A stretch of DNA of 64,000 bases from Nonomuraea typhae (GCF_009760925.1 NZ_VRLV01000002.1:186001-250000); one strand, 5' to 3'; counted from the first letter of the stretch, positions 1 to 8,428 are shown. Notes: a model not told the origin generated them from the sequence alone. Translations and numbers: made by a program.

Positions 1-881
1 CCGTGTTGTCCATCGTCGGCATGGTCGGCGTCGTCTACGCCATCAAGCACTTCGCCAAGGACGGCCTGACCGACCCGACCGCGCTGGTGACGATGGCCGT
101 CGGGGCGGCCGCGCTGACCTGGTTCATCGTGCGCAGCCTGCGCCGGCCCGACCCGCTGCTCGAGGTCCGGCTGTTCCGCAGTGGCCCGTTCACCTCCGGC
201 GTGCTGGCCGCGCTCACCACCTCGATCGCCATGGCCGCGATGATGTTGCTCATCGCCCAGTGGATGCAGCTCGTCATGGGCTACACGCCGCTCGAGACCG
301 GCCTGCGCCTCCTGCCGACCGCGCTGGGCGCGCTGGTCCTGTCGCCGCTCGCGCCCGCGCTGGCGGCCAGGATCGGCGCCCGTACCGTGCTCGTCGGCGG
401 CCTGGTCGTGGCCGGGCTCGGGTTCCTGGTGTTGTTCGCCGCGCCGCTGGTCTACGGCTGGGTCGCGCTCGCGCTGCTGCTCATCGGCGCCGGCATGGGC
501 TCGCTGGCCATCGCCTCGGCGGTCATCATGTCCGGGGCGCCGATCGAGAAGGCGGGCAGCGCCGCGGCCATCGAGGAGACCAGCTACGAGGTGGGCGGCG
601 TGCTCGGCGTCGCCGTCCTGGGCAGCGTCGCCGCCGCCATCTACCGTACGGCGCTGCCGTACCACGGGGCCGATGCCGAGGTCGCGCGCGAGTCGATCGG
701 CGGCGCGCTCGACGTGGCCGCCAAGCTGGGCCTGCCGGACCTGGCCGAGCAGGCGAAGATCGCCTTCAGCGACTCGCTCGCGGTGACCGGCGCGGCAGGG
801 GCGGCGCTCATGCTGCTCGCGGCGCTGGTGACCTGGAAGCTGACCCCGCGCACGCTGGACATCGCCGGCGGCCACCACTAG
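1..881 (+). CDS. MFS drug exporter, C-terminal part (5' end outside window)
   Basis: About 290 residues are visible. Several long hydrophobic segments are separated by short loops, one carrying the basic pair of a cytoplasmic loop (SLRRPDPLLEVRLFR). That loop is typical of the middle of 14-TM DHA2 (EmrB/QacA-type) proton antiporters, and the glycine-rich helix with GAGMGSLAIA is typical of the later helices. It would sit in the cytoplasmic membrane and export hydrophobic compounds; the substrate cannot be told. The true start lies left of base 1. The TAG stop at 879-881 runs directly into a 30-bp tandem repeat, and the in-frame sequence after the stop is strongly basic (see the repeat entry). 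Confidence 0.85.
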   Translation, partial: VLSIVGMVGVVYAIKHFAKDGLTDPTALVTMAVGAAALTWFIVRSLRRPDPLLEVRLFRSGPFTSGVLAALTTSIAMAAMMLLIAQWMQLVMGYTPLETGLRLLPTALGALVLSPLAPALAARIGARTVLVGGLVVAGLGFLVLFAAPLVYGWVALALLLIGAGMGSLAIASAVIMSGAPIEKAGSAAAIEETSYEVGGVLGVAVLGSVAAAIYRTALPYHGADAEVARESIGGALDVAAKLGLPDLAEQAKIAFSDSLAVTGAAGAALMLLAALVTWKLTPRTLDIAGGHH

Positions 882-970
882 AAGAGCCGCCGCAAGAACA
901 GGCAGCGTAGGAAGAGCCGCCGCAAGAACAGGCGGCGCAGGAAGAGCCGCCGCAAGAACAGGCGGCGCAG
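881..970. repeat. Three 30-bp direct repeats abutting the MFS stop codon
   Basis: The units at 881-910, 911-940 and 941-970 each start GAAGAGCCGCCGCAAGAACA and end GGCRGCGYAG; the last two are identical. A decayed copy follows at 971-1010. The first base of the array is the last base of the upstream stop codon. Read in the upstream gene's frame past TAG, the array encodes about 34 residues of KSRRKNRxRR repeats up to a TAG at 984. Confidence 0.9.
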
Positions 971-1017
971 GGAGAGGCGGTGCTAGGAGAGCCGCCGCTG
1001 GAAGAGCCCAGGGCTCA

Positions 1018-1974
1018 TCAGGAGAGGGCGCGTTTCAGCATCGGGTAGGCGTGCCGCAGCTCACGCTGCCAGAACGTGTGGTTGTGCCCGCCCCGGTAGA
1101 AATGGGTGGTCACCGGGATGCCCAGCTCCCGCAGCCGCCCGGCGAAGGCGCGGGCGGCACGGGCGGCCAGGTCCTCGACCAGGTCGCCGCCGCCCGCCGC
1201 CACGTACAGGCGCACACCCCTCAGCTTCCCGGCCTGGTCGTAGGGGTTGTGCGCCCGCCAGATCGCCCGCTGCGCGTCGGGATCGCCCCAGACGCGCTTC
1301 CAGTCGGTGCCCGGGCAGCCGATGGTGGTCCCGGCCATGACCGCCTGGGGGACGCCCGGGCCGAGGATGTGCACGGCGCCGCTGAAGGAGGCCGCGGCCT
1401 TGAAGCCGCCCTTGGCCGCATACAGCATGGCGCCCTGCCCGCCCATGGAGTACCCGGCGATCACCCGCTCCTTCCCCGCGCGGTAGCGGGACTCCAGGAG
1501 CGGCAGCAGTTCCCTGAGATGGTAGGTCTCCCAACGGGGCGGCCCGCCCGCGCCGCCGTTCCACCAGTCGGAGTAGCTGCCGCATCCGCCGCCGTCGGGC
1601 ATCACCACCATGAGCCCGTCGCCCCTGGTGAGAGCGCCGACATCGGTCCTGGCGGTCCAGGAGGTGTGGTCGTCGAGGCCGCCGTGCAGCAGCCACAGCA
1701 CCGGCCAGCCGGTCCGCGAGTCCCAGCGCTCGGGCAGCAGCAGCCGGACCTTGGTGGTGCCCTCCAGCGCCGGGGAGCGCAAGGTCAGCTCGAGGCGCCG
1801 GGCGTCGAGCCGCTTCTCCTCGATCACCTCGGCGCGAGGTGCCGCTGGGGTCTCCGCGGGTTTCCGGTACGGCGGCGCCGTACCGGAAACCCGCATCAGC
1901 ACCGCCACGACCAGCACGAACAGCCCGCCCGCGACGATCGCCCCGATCAGGCAGCCCCGCATCCGGGCTCGCAT
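1018..1974 (-). CDS. Membrane-anchored alpha/beta-hydrolase esterase (esterase D / antigen 85-like)
   Basis: 318 residues. A single N-terminal membrane segment (about residues 6-26) is followed by a Pro/Ala-rich linker and an esterase domain. The domain has the oxyanion-type LHGG motif, the nucleophile elbow GYSMGG and a C-terminal His in GGHNHTFW, giving a credible Ser-His triad. It probably acts outside the membrane on ester substrates. I chose ATG 1974 because GGAGGA lies just upstream and the membrane segment follows at once; the frame stays open to 2097 but that would run into the divergent gene. The linker codons contain a perfect 18-bp inverted repeat (1856-1894). Ag85-like mycolyltransfer is an alternative, less likely, role. 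Confidence 0.8.
   Translation of the reverse strand: MRARMRGCLIGAIVAGGLFVLVVAVLMRVSGTAPPYRKPAETPAAPRAEVIEEKRLDARRLELTLRSPALEGTTKVRLLLPERWDSRTGWPVLWLLHGGLDDHTSWTARTDVGALTRGDGLMVVMPDGGGCGSYSDWWNGGAGGPPRWETYHLRELLPLLESRYRAGKERVIAGYSMGGQGAMLYAAKGGFKAAASFSGAVHILGPGVPQAVMAGTTIGCPGTDWKRVWGDPDAQRAIWRAHNPYDQAGKLRGVRLYVAAGGGDLVEDLAARAARAFAGRLRELGIPVTTHFYRGGHNHTFWQRELRHAYPMLKRALS
1856..1894. repeat. Perfect 18-bp inverted repeat with 3-base loop, inside esterase CDS
   Basis: The arms at 1856-1873 and 1877-1894 are exact reverse complements around the loop GGC. The core is GTACGGC-GGC-GCCGTAC. It encodes the juxtamembrane linker of the esterase (residues around GTAPPYR). Confidence 0.9.
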
Positions 1975-2029
1975 CGGCCCTCCTCCCGCGATCTGCCGCC
2001 CTGGACGACGGACCGCTGTTGGATGCGCG

Positions 2030-2035
2030 GATAAT
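2030..2035 (+). promoter_or_regulatory. -10 element of leaderless aldo/keto reductase gene
   Basis: GATAAT lies exactly 6 nt before the GTG start at 2042, with no Shine-Dalgarno between them. No convincing -35 is visible. Confidence 0.55.
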
Positions 2036-2041
2036 AGCGAG

Positions 2042-2968
2042 GTGAGATCGATCGGCACCACGGCTCTGTCCGTGTTCCCCCTCTGCCTCGGCACCAACGT
2101 GTTCGGCTGGACCGCCGACCGGAAGGCCGCCTACGCGGTACTCGACGCCTACGTCGATGGCGGCGGCAACTTCATCGACACCGCCGACGTCTACCCCGCC
2201 TGGGTGACCGGCGAGTCGACCTCCGAGACGTTCATCGGCGACTGGATGGTCGAACGAGGCAACCGCGACGCGATCGTGCTGGCCACCAAGGTCGGCATGC
2301 TGGACGGGCTCACCGGCCTGTCCCCCAGGACGATCAGGACCGCCGTCGAGAACTCCCTGCGCCGCCTGCGTACCGACCACATCGACCTGTACTGGGCGCA
2401 CGTGGACGACCCCGGCACCCCGCTGGCCGACACGCTGGCCGCCTTCGACGCCCTGGTGCGGGAAGGCAAGATCCGCTACATCGGCGCCTCCAACCACACC
2501 GCGCCCCGCCTGGCCGAGGCGCTGCGGGTCTCCGACGACGAGGGCCTTGCCCGGTATGTGGCGTTGCAGCCGCAGTACAACCTCGTCGAGCGTGAATACG
2601 AGGGGCCGCTGCGTGCCGTCGTCGAGCGCGAGGGCCTGTCCAGCACTCCGTACGGCGCGCTGGCCCGCGGCTTCCTGACCGGCAAGTACGCGCCCGGCGT
2701 GAGCGTGGACAGCCCCAGGGCCGAGCGGGCCGGGGCGTACCTGAAGAGCGAGCGCGGGCTGCGCGTGCTGGACTCGCTGGCCAAGATCGCCGCCGAGCGG
2801 GCCGCCGAGCCCGCCTCGGTCGCGATCGCCTGGCTGGCCGCCCAGCCCACCGTCACCACGCCGATCGCCAGCGCCCGCACGCCGGAGCAGCTCCGGCCCC
2901 TCATGGCCGGGGTGGCGCTGCGGCTGAGCAGTGAGGAGCTCACCACCCTGGACGAAGCCTCCGGCTAG
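2042..2968 (+). CDS. Aldo/keto reductase
   Basis: 308 residues, the normal length for the family. The AKR catalytic tetrad can be read: Asp and Tyr in NFIDTADVY, Lys in LATKVGM and His in LYWAHVDDP. The C-terminal part shows IAWLAAQPTVTTPIASARTPEQL, the usual NADPH-site region. It is expected to be a cytosolic NADPH-dependent carbonyl reductase; the substrate is unknown. GTG 2042 is preferred because the family N-terminus (IGTTALSVFPLCLGTN) begins here and a -10 box sits 6 nt upstream. It is divergent from the esterase gene with a 67-base gap. Confidence 0.88.
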   Translation: MRSIGTTALSVFPLCLGTNVFGWTADRKAAYAVLDAYVDGGGNFIDTADVYPAWVTGESTSETFIGDWMVERGNRDAIVLATKVGMLDGLTGLSPRTIRTAVENSLRRLRTDHIDLYWAHVDDPGTPLADTLAAFDALVREGKIRYIGASNHTAPRLAEALRVSDDEGLARYVALQPQYNLVEREYEGPLRAVVEREGLSSTPYGALARGFLTGKYAPGVSVDSPRAERAGAYLKSERGLRVLDSLAKIAAERAAEPASVAIAWLAAQPTVTTPIASARTPEQLRPLMAGVALRLSSEELTTLDEASG

Positions 2969-2997
2969 GCCGCCAACCTGGCCGGCGCCGGCGGCCT
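2967..2997 (+). terminator. Weak stem-loop after aldo/keto reductase
   Basis: An 8-bp stem AGGCCGCC / GGCGGCCT with a 15-base loop overlaps the stop codon. There is no U-tract. Confidence 0.35.
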
Positions 2998-3555
2998 CCT
3001 CGCCACCCTCGCCCGCACCCCACGCCGGCCCAAGGGGTACGGCCTGGCCACCTCCCTCGGGGCTCCGGTTCCGGGGAAGGTTTGCCCAGGTGGTGTGGCC
3101 ACACGGTCGCAGGCCCGCGGGCAAGGGCGGAGGCCACAGGCCCGGAGGGAGGAGGCGTCGGCAACCAGATGGAGGCCGCGGGCAAGAGAGGGTGAAGAGG
3201 GCCCGGGAGGCGGGGCGAAGGGGGCAGAGGCTGCGGGCATGAGGGGAGGCGTGGGCAAGGGCGGAAGGAAGCCGGGGTCGCGTCCGGGGTGTCCGGGTGA
3301 GGCCGCAGGCCAGGCCGCGCGCGCCGGGACGGCGGGACGGTGGTCGGTGGCCATCGGCGCGCTGCTACGGCGCCGGGCCCGGGCACGGCGGCCGGGCACA
3401 CATGCGCCGTGACGGCGAGCACCCCGTCCGGCTGCCGGCCGACCTTGCACGGGTGCGAGCGCACGGCGGCGGGAGGCGCCCCCTCGGCCCCGCCGTAAAA
3501 GATCGCCCGCAAAGGGCCCACGCGGAGAAGGCCGGCGCAGAGAGCGACCCCGCGG
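2969..3555. other. Gene-poor stretch with a purine-rich tract
   Basis: About 590 bases without a credible gene. Open frames exist on both strands, but they translate to low-complexity Pro/Arg/Gly strings with no recognisable domain or ribosome site. Bases of about 3110-3290 are strongly purine-rich on the + strand, with many GGGAGG, GGCAAG and GAGGG runs. No RNA gene, promoter or mobile-element end stands out. Confidence 0.6.
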
Positions 3556-3924
3556 TCACTTGGTCAGGGCGGCGGCGGCGCGGATCAGGGTGGCGAGGTC
3601 GGGGTCGGTGAGGCGGTGGGGGTCGGTGAGTTTGACGTGGCGGGCCTTCTTTCCCGTCCCTTCGAGCAGTGCGGTGGGGTCCTGGGTCAGCAGGTCGGCG
3701 CCACGGGCGAACATCAGGTTGACGTGCGCCTGGTGCAAGGCGATCGCGACGATCAGGCCCTTGTAGGTGCCGGGCCGATAGGTGAAGGCGATCAGGCGGG
3801 CGGAGGTGTCGACCTCTTCGCTGGCGTCCGGGAGCAGTTCGCGCAGCCGGTCGCGCGCGGCGCCGGCGAGGGCGCGGATCTCGGGCGAGCAGGTGGCGAT
3901 CAGTACGGCGGCCTGGTCTTCCAT
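3556..3924 (-). CDS. DUF1801 domain-containing protein
   Basis: 122 residues matching the small DUF1801 (YdhG-like) fold: IALHQAHVNLMFARGADL and GKKARHVKLTDP are characteristic family stretches. The function of the family is unknown. The start at ATG 3924 lacks a Shine-Dalgarno. TACATT lies 6 nt upstream, in the loop of a 20-bp inverted repeat, so a leaderless transcript starting at the ATG is likely. It lies downstream of the symporter gene in the same direction (56-base gap). Read-through RNA from that gene would fold this start codon into the hairpin stem. Confidence 0.75.
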   Translation of the reverse strand: MEDQAAVLIATCSPEIRALAGAARDRLRELLPDASEEVDTSARLIAFTYRPGTYKGLIVAIALHQAHVNLMFARGADLLTQDPTALLEGTGKKARHVKLTDPHRLTDPDLATLIRAAAALTK

Positions 3925-3960
3925 AAGGGGAATGTACCCATATGGAAGACCAGGCCGCCG
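3906..3960. repeat. 20-bp perfect inverted repeat carrying the DUF1801 start codon
   Basis: The arms at 3906-3925 and 3941-3960 are exact reverse complements with a 15-base loop. The left arm holds the start and first codons (MEDQAA) of DUF1801 on the minus strand. The right arm repeats the same codons on the plus strand and ends 20 bases from the symporter stop. Confidence 0.92.
3931..3936 (-). promoter_or_regulatory. -10 element for DUF1801 gene, in the hairpin loop
   Basis: The minus strand reads TACATT, then 6 nt, then ATG at 3924. This fits the leaderless pattern seen elsewhere in the window. No good -35 is visible. Confidence 0.45.
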
Positions 3961-3979
3961 GGAATGACGAAGCCTGGCG

Positions 3980-5590
3980 TCAGTGCGAGGACGACTTCTC
4001 CGCGCCTACACCGGTCAGCGAGCGGACCTCGATCTCGGCCCACTTGGCCGCGTTGTACTCCTTGCTGAGCACGGTGCCGAGCCAGCCGAAGAAGAAGCCG
4101 AGCGGGATCGAGACGATGCCCGGGTTGGACAGTTCCCAGATGTGGAAGTCGACGCCCTTCAGCAGCGCGCCCTTGCCTCCTGACACGACCGGCGAGAAGA
4201 CCACCATGATCACGCAGGAGATCAGGCCGCCGTAGATGGCCGACACCGCGCCGGCGGTGTTGAACCTCTTCCAGAACAGGCTGTAGAGGATGGCCGGCAG
4301 GTTGCCCGAGGCGGCCACGGCGAAGGCCAGGGCCACCAGGAAGGCGACGTTCTGGCCCTGCGCCAGGATGCCCAGGGCGATGGCCACCGCGCCGATCACG
4401 AAGGCCGAGACCCGGGCGACGACGACCTCCTCACGCTCGGTCACGTTGCCGCGCTTGAAGACGTGCGCGTACAGGTCGTGGGCGAAGCTGGAGGACGAGG
4501 CGAGGGTGAGACCGGCCACGACCGCGAGGATGGTGGCGAAGGCGACCGCGCCGATCAGGGCCAGCAGGATGGTGCCGCCGACCTCGCCCATGAAGTTGAC
4601 GCCGATCGCCTCGGCCAGCTGTGGCGCCGCCGTATTGCCCGAGGTGTCGGTGGGCGGGATCTTCACCAGGGCCGCGGCGCCGAAGCCGAGAACCAGGGTG
4701 AACAGGTAGAAGACGCCGATGATGCCGATGCCCCACAGGACCGACTTCCTGGCGTCCTTGGCGGTGGGCACGGTGTAGAAGCGGATGAGGATGTGCGGCA
4801 GGCCGGCCGTACCCAGGACCAGGGCCAGGCCGAGGCTGATGAGGTCCATCTTGCCGTTGGTGGCCCACAACCCGGCCGATTCGGCGCCGTACTTGCCCCC
4901 TGGCACGATGAAGGCGTCGCCCTTGCCGCTGGCCGCCGACGCCTCCGCGAGCAGGGTCGAGAGGTTGAAGTTGTACTTGGCCAGCACCAGCACGGTGATC
5001 AGCGCGGCGCCGCCCATGAGCAGCACGGCCTTGACGATCTGGACCCAGGTGGTGCCCTTCATCCCGCCGAAGACCACGTAGACGATCATGAGGGCGCCGA
5101 CGCCGACGATGACCCAGTTCTTGCCCGCGGTGTCGGTGATGCCGAGCAGCAGGCCGACCAGGGCGCCCGCGCCGACCATCTGGGCGATCAGGTAGAAGAT
5201 CGAGACCGTGATCGTGGAGACGCCGGCGGCGGTGCGGACCGGGCGCGGGCTCATCCGGAAGGCCAGCACGTCGGCCATGGTGAACTTGCCGGAGTTGCGC
5301 ATGAGCTCGGCGACCAGGAGCAGGGCGACGAGCCAGGCCACGAGGAAGCCGATGGAATAGAGGAAGCCGTCGTATCCGGACAGCGCGATCATGCCGGCGA
5401 TGCCCAGGAAGGAGGCGGCCGACATGTAGTCGCCGCCGATGGCCAGGCCGTTCTGGAGTCCGCTGAAGGAGCGTCCGCCGGCGTAGTAGTCGGCGGCGGT
5501 CTTGGTGTTGCGGCTGGCCCAGAACGTGATGACCAGCGTGGCCGCGACGAAGGTCAGGAACAGGACGATGGCTAGCGTGTGTGAGCTCAC
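3980..5590 (-). CDS. Cation/acetate symporter (ActP/MctC-like, SSS family)
   Basis: 536 residues with about 13 membrane segments. SSS-family signatures include YYAGGRSFSGLQNGLAIGGDYMSAASFLG near the N-terminus and GTAGLPHILIRFYTVP in the middle, both typical of acetate/pyruvate (monocarboxylate) symporters. It takes up short-chain monocarboxylates with a cation. GTG 5590 overlaps the stop of the DUF485 gene by 4 bases (GTGA), indicating coupled translation. The two genes form an operon preceded by a CRP-like box. A second symporter of this type lies at 13.6-15.1 kb. Confidence 0.88.
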   Translation of the reverse strand: MSSHTLAIVLFLTFVAATLVITFWASRNTKTAADYYAGGRSFSGLQNGLAIGGDYMSAASFLGIAGMIALSGYDGFLYSIGFLVAWLVALLLVAELMRNSGKFTMADVLAFRMSPRPVRTAAGVSTITVSIFYLIAQMVGAGALVGLLLGITDTAGKNWVIVGVGALMIVYVVFGGMKGTTWVQIVKAVLLMGGAALITVLVLAKYNFNLSTLLAEASAASGKGDAFIVPGGKYGAESAGLWATNGKMDLISLGLALVLGTAGLPHILIRFYTVPTAKDARKSVLWGIGIIGVFYLFTLVLGFGAAALVKIPPTDTSGNTAAPQLAEAIGVNFMGEVGGTILLALIGAVAFATILAVVAGLTLASSSSFAHDLYAHVFKRGNVTEREEVVVARVSAFVIGAVAIALGILAQGQNVAFLVALAFAVAASGNLPAILYSLFWKRFNTAGAVSAIYGGLISCVIMVVFSPVVSGGKGALLKGVDFHIWELSNPGIVSIPLGFFFGWLGTVLSKEYNAAKWAEIEVRSLTGVGAEKSSSH

Positions 5591-5919
5591 TTGCTCTGCT
5601 CCTCGACTTCGTGGCGCAGCTTGTCGGCCAGCGGGTCCAGCTTCTTCTCGGCGTGCCTGGAGTAGGCCCAGGCGATGAGGAAGGTGGAGACGAACTGCAG
5701 CAGGCCGAGAATCAATCCGACGTTGACGTTGCCGAGCACCTTGATGGCCATGAAGTCCCGCGCCCAGCCGGACAGCACGACATAGAGGAGGTACCAGACG
5801 AGGAACGCGACCGTCATCGGGAAGGTCCACGAGCGGAAGCGCCGCTTCAACTCCTGGAACTCACTGCTCGCCTGCACCCGCTCGTAGACCGATGCGTCGT
5901 GTTCTTGTGTTGTCACCAT
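5587..5919 (-). CDS. DUF485 membrane protein, symporter partner
   Basis: 110 residues with two membrane helices (WTFPMTVAFLVWYLLYVVLSGWA and GLILGLLQFVSTFLIAWAYS) and charged ends, as in the DUF485 (YjcH) family that accompanies ActP-type symporters. It is probably an accessory subunit or stabiliser. GGGAGG lies only 1 nt before ATG 5919 but 4 nt before the following in-frame GTG (5916), so the true start may be 5916. It is the first gene of the symporter operon. Confidence 0.82.
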   Translation of the reverse strand: MVTTQEHDASVYERVQASSEFQELKRRFRSWTFPMTVAFLVWYLLYVVLSGWARDFMAIKVLGNVNVGLILGLLQFVSTFLIAWAYSRHAEKKLDPLADKLRHEVEEQSK

Positions 5920-5932
5920 GCCTCCCGCTTAG

Positions 5933-5948
5933 TGTGATGGGGATCACG
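5933..5948. promoter_or_regulatory. CRP/GlxR-type binding site upstream of the symporter operon
   Basis: TGTGATGGGGATCACG matches TGTGA-N6-TCACA at 9 of 10 defined positions. It lies 14-17 bases upstream of the DUF485 start. In other actinobacteria cAMP-responsive CRP/GlxR proteins control acetate metabolism genes. Its closeness to the start would suit repression, or activation from a promoter further upstream. Confidence 0.6.
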
Positions 5949-6155
5949 CACAAGGTAAGAGCGCAAACTACCCTCCGTGGAGGTCAAGAGTCCCGTCCTT
6001 CGGCGAGCCGCCACGGCGTGGCGTTCAATTGGCCGCCACATGCGATGAAAGGTCTGTTTGGCGCGATAAGCGGTTTTCCCCATGCTTCAGTGGGATAAGG
6101 CTGGCGTTATGCGATAAACGAGTGATTGATCAGCAAATAACGCTATAAAGGCAGG

Positions 6156-8417
6156 TCATGGCAGTCCCCACGGCTGCGCCGTCCCCTGAGCCGGGACGTC
6201 CCGCGGCCGGTCCGGCCGCACGCCCTTGCGGCTGACGACCGCGCTCTGCCCCTTGCGCAGCGGGATGGTGATCGTCCCCTCTCCCCGGTACGGCAGGCGC
6301 CGCCCGCGCTCGTCGGTCACCTCGATCTCGCCCTCGATCCCGTGCCGGAGCGCCAGCGGCTCCCCCGCCTCGCTGCGGATCCTGATCCAGTCGGTACGGC
6401 CGGCCCGCCGCGAGGCGTCGAACACGAACGCCCCCTGCGTCCTGACCCGCTCGACGGACGCCTCCGCCCACCCGGCGGAGACCGCGGGGAACACCTTGAC
6501 CACGCCCCCGTGACTCTGGGTGAGCATGTCCAGCAGCGACTGGGCGGCCGAGATCGGGCTCTCGATGGCGAACCCGGTGCCCTCGCGGTACATGGTGTTG
6601 GGCGTCAGCTGGCAGTTGTCCTGGATGTTGCCGTCCACGAAGAACTTCAGGTGCCACAGCGCCTGCTCGGCGTTGCCGAACAACGTCTCCATGGAGGCGG
6701 CGGCCGCGTAGCTGTAGCCGTGCCAGCGGCTCTGCATGCTCGCCCAGTGCTCGAACGTGCGCCGCTCCAGCTTCTCCTGCAGCGGGTAGAGCCACAGCAG
6801 GTGGGAGAAGTGCCGGTGCGACTCGGCGAACGGCACGCCGGCGCCGATCATCACGCCGTTCTCGTTCTCGTGGTACGGGACCAGTCGCGCGACGATGTCG
6901 GCCCACTGCCGGGCCCTCGGGTCCGCCAGCCTGAGGCGTCCGGCGGATTGCAGCAGCGTGGCCGCGCCCCAGCGCAGCAGCGACAGGTCGTAGGTGCAGT
7001 CGGCGGCGTTGGCCAGTTCCGGCGAGCGGGTCTCGGGCAGGTGCAGCTTGCCGTCGGCCCCTTCGGTGAGGAAGCGGGCGTAGTAGGTGACCGCCTTGGC
7101 GAGCACGGGGTGGATGACCTCGCGCAGCACCTCGTCGGCCATGTGGTGGCGGTAGGTGACCCACGTGTTGTGCAGGGCCCAGATGAGGTTGCCGGTGTGG
7201 TCGTTGGGGTTGATCCCGGGTTTGCCGACGTAGCGGGGGCCGGACCGGAGTTGCCAGTCGCCCGGGTGGCACAGGGCGTAGGTCTGGCCGTCGCGCAACT
7301 CCGGCCAGATGTTGCCCTCGAGGTTGTGGTGGTAGCGCCGGAAGGCGGGCGTGATGGCGTCCAGCTCGGGGTGGTTGGCGCCGTTGGCGACCGGATAGGT
7401 GACCTGGACGTTGGTGTTCCACCAGATCTGGGTCCAGTTGTTGCCCCGCTCGGGGAACCACGGGCCGAACACCGGCGCCACGGGCGCGTTGTCGCGGGTG
7501 CAGCAGGCGAGCTTGTAGAGCTGGATCCAGTAGAAGCTCTGCAGCCGCTTGTCCGGGACGGAGACCAGGCTGCGCCGGTAGAAGCGCTGCCACCACGCCC
7601 GGTGCAGGGCCACGTGCACATCCGGCGAGTGGCGCAGCGCCTTGTCCACGGTCTCGATCGCGCGTTCGCGGCCGGTGGAGTCCGGATAGCCGTAGGCGAT
7701 CGTGGCCGCCAGCAGGCGTCTGCCGCCGTGCCGTACCTCTTTCCAGGCGGTGGTGTAGCCGCCGCCGGCGTGCATGGGCTGCTCGACGTGGCCGGGCGCG
7801 ACCGCCGGGTCGGGGTTGGCGGTGTAGTCGGGCGGGCGGCGCTGCTGGCGGGTGGTCGAGGAGGGCAGCGGCACGAACGCCCAGGCCACGCCGTCCTCGC
7901 CGGGGCTCGGCTCGGTGGAGACGAGCATGACGTCGCGGTGGTTGAGGATGAGCGCGGCGAAGCGGACACTGCCCTGCGTGGTGGTGACGGTGCCGGACAG
8001 TTCCGCGTTCTCGATGTCGAGCCGCCAGTCGACGCCGGTGATCGTCCCGGCGAAGGTCAGCGTGAAGTACCCGACGCCGAGGCGCGAGTAGCCGATCGCC
8101 GCCTCCCACTGGCCGCGCTGGTCCTGGACGTGGTTGTGGTTGATCATGAAGCGGAGCTGGTTGCCCTGGCCGCCGACGTGGTAGACGTGGGCCGCCAGGA
8201 AGCCGTTGCCGAGGAAGGGGCCCTCGGTCCAGCCGCTCGGCAGCCGCTTCCACACCAGGGCGGCGCCACGCAGGATCTCACTGTGCGTGTCGCGGGGAAG
8301 GTGCCCGGGCTCGGCCCAGGCCACCGCCGAGCCGGTACGGCCGGCGAGGGCGGCCACCGGACCACCTAAAGCAATACCTCCGAGGAATGTACGCCTAGAA
8401 GTCGATAAGTCGGGCAT
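6156..8417 (-). CDS. Tat-exported GH95-like glycoside hydrolase
   Basis: 753 residues. A twin-arginine signal (SRRTFLGGIALGGPVAALAG, from residue 7) is followed by a domain with GH95-family features: WTEGPFLGNGFLAAHVY, NVQVTYPVANGANHPEL, HRHFSHLLWLYP, and GGVVKVFPAVSAGWAEASVERVRTQGAF near the end. GH95 enzymes are mainly alpha-L-fucosidases or related exo-glycosidases, so an extracellular sugar-releasing role is likely; I cannot assign the linkage. It is the last gene of the ABC transporter operon (55-base gap). The first 20 codons are unusually AT-rich and hold two TTA codons (4 and 17). ATG 8417 has GGAGGA upstream. Confidence 0.72.
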   Translation of the reverse strand: MPDLSTSRRTFLGGIALGGPVAALAGRTGSAVAWAEPGHLPRDTHSEILRGAALVWKRLPSGWTEGPFLGNGFLAAHVYHVGGQGNQLRFMINHNHVQDQRGQWEAAIGYSRLGVGYFTLTFAGTITGVDWRLDIENAELSGTVTTTQGSVRFAALILNHRDVMLVSTEPSPGEDGVAWAFVPLPSSTTRQQRRPPDYTANPDPAVAPGHVEQPMHAGGGYTTAWKEVRHGGRRLLAATIAYGYPDSTGRERAIETVDKALRHSPDVHVALHRAWWQRFYRRSLVSVPDKRLQSFYWIQLYKLACCTRDNAPVAPVFGPWFPERGNNWTQIWWNTNVQVTYPVANGANHPELDAITPAFRRYHHNLEGNIWPELRDGQTYALCHPGDWQLRSGPRYVGKPGINPNDHTGNLIWALHNTWVTYRHHMADEVLREVIHPVLAKAVTYYARFLTEGADGKLHLPETRSPELANAADCTYDLSLLRWGAATLLQSAGRLRLADPRARQWADIVARLVPYHENENGVMIGAGVPFAESHRHFSHLLWLYPLQEKLERRTFEHWASMQSRWHGYSYAAAASMETLFGNAEQALWHLKFFVDGNIQDNCQLTPNTMYREGTGFAIESPISAAQSLLDMLTQSHGGVVKVFPAVSAGWAEASVERVRTQGAFVFDASRRAGRTDWIRIRSEAGEPLALRHGIEGEIEVTDERGRRLPYRGEGTITIPLRKGQSAVVSRKGVRPDRPRDVPAQGTAQPWGLP

Positions 8418-8428
8418 GAGTCCTCCGA

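Noticed and set aside
2940..3521. Open frames in the gene-poor stretch as possible genes
   Set aside because: They are Pro/Arg-rich, overlap each other on both strands, and lack a ribosome site or family match.
3942..4235. Plus-strand frame starting MEDQAAG
   Set aside because: Its start is the mirrored copy of the DUF1801 start in the inverted repeat. The rest runs antisense through the symporter gene with no coding character.
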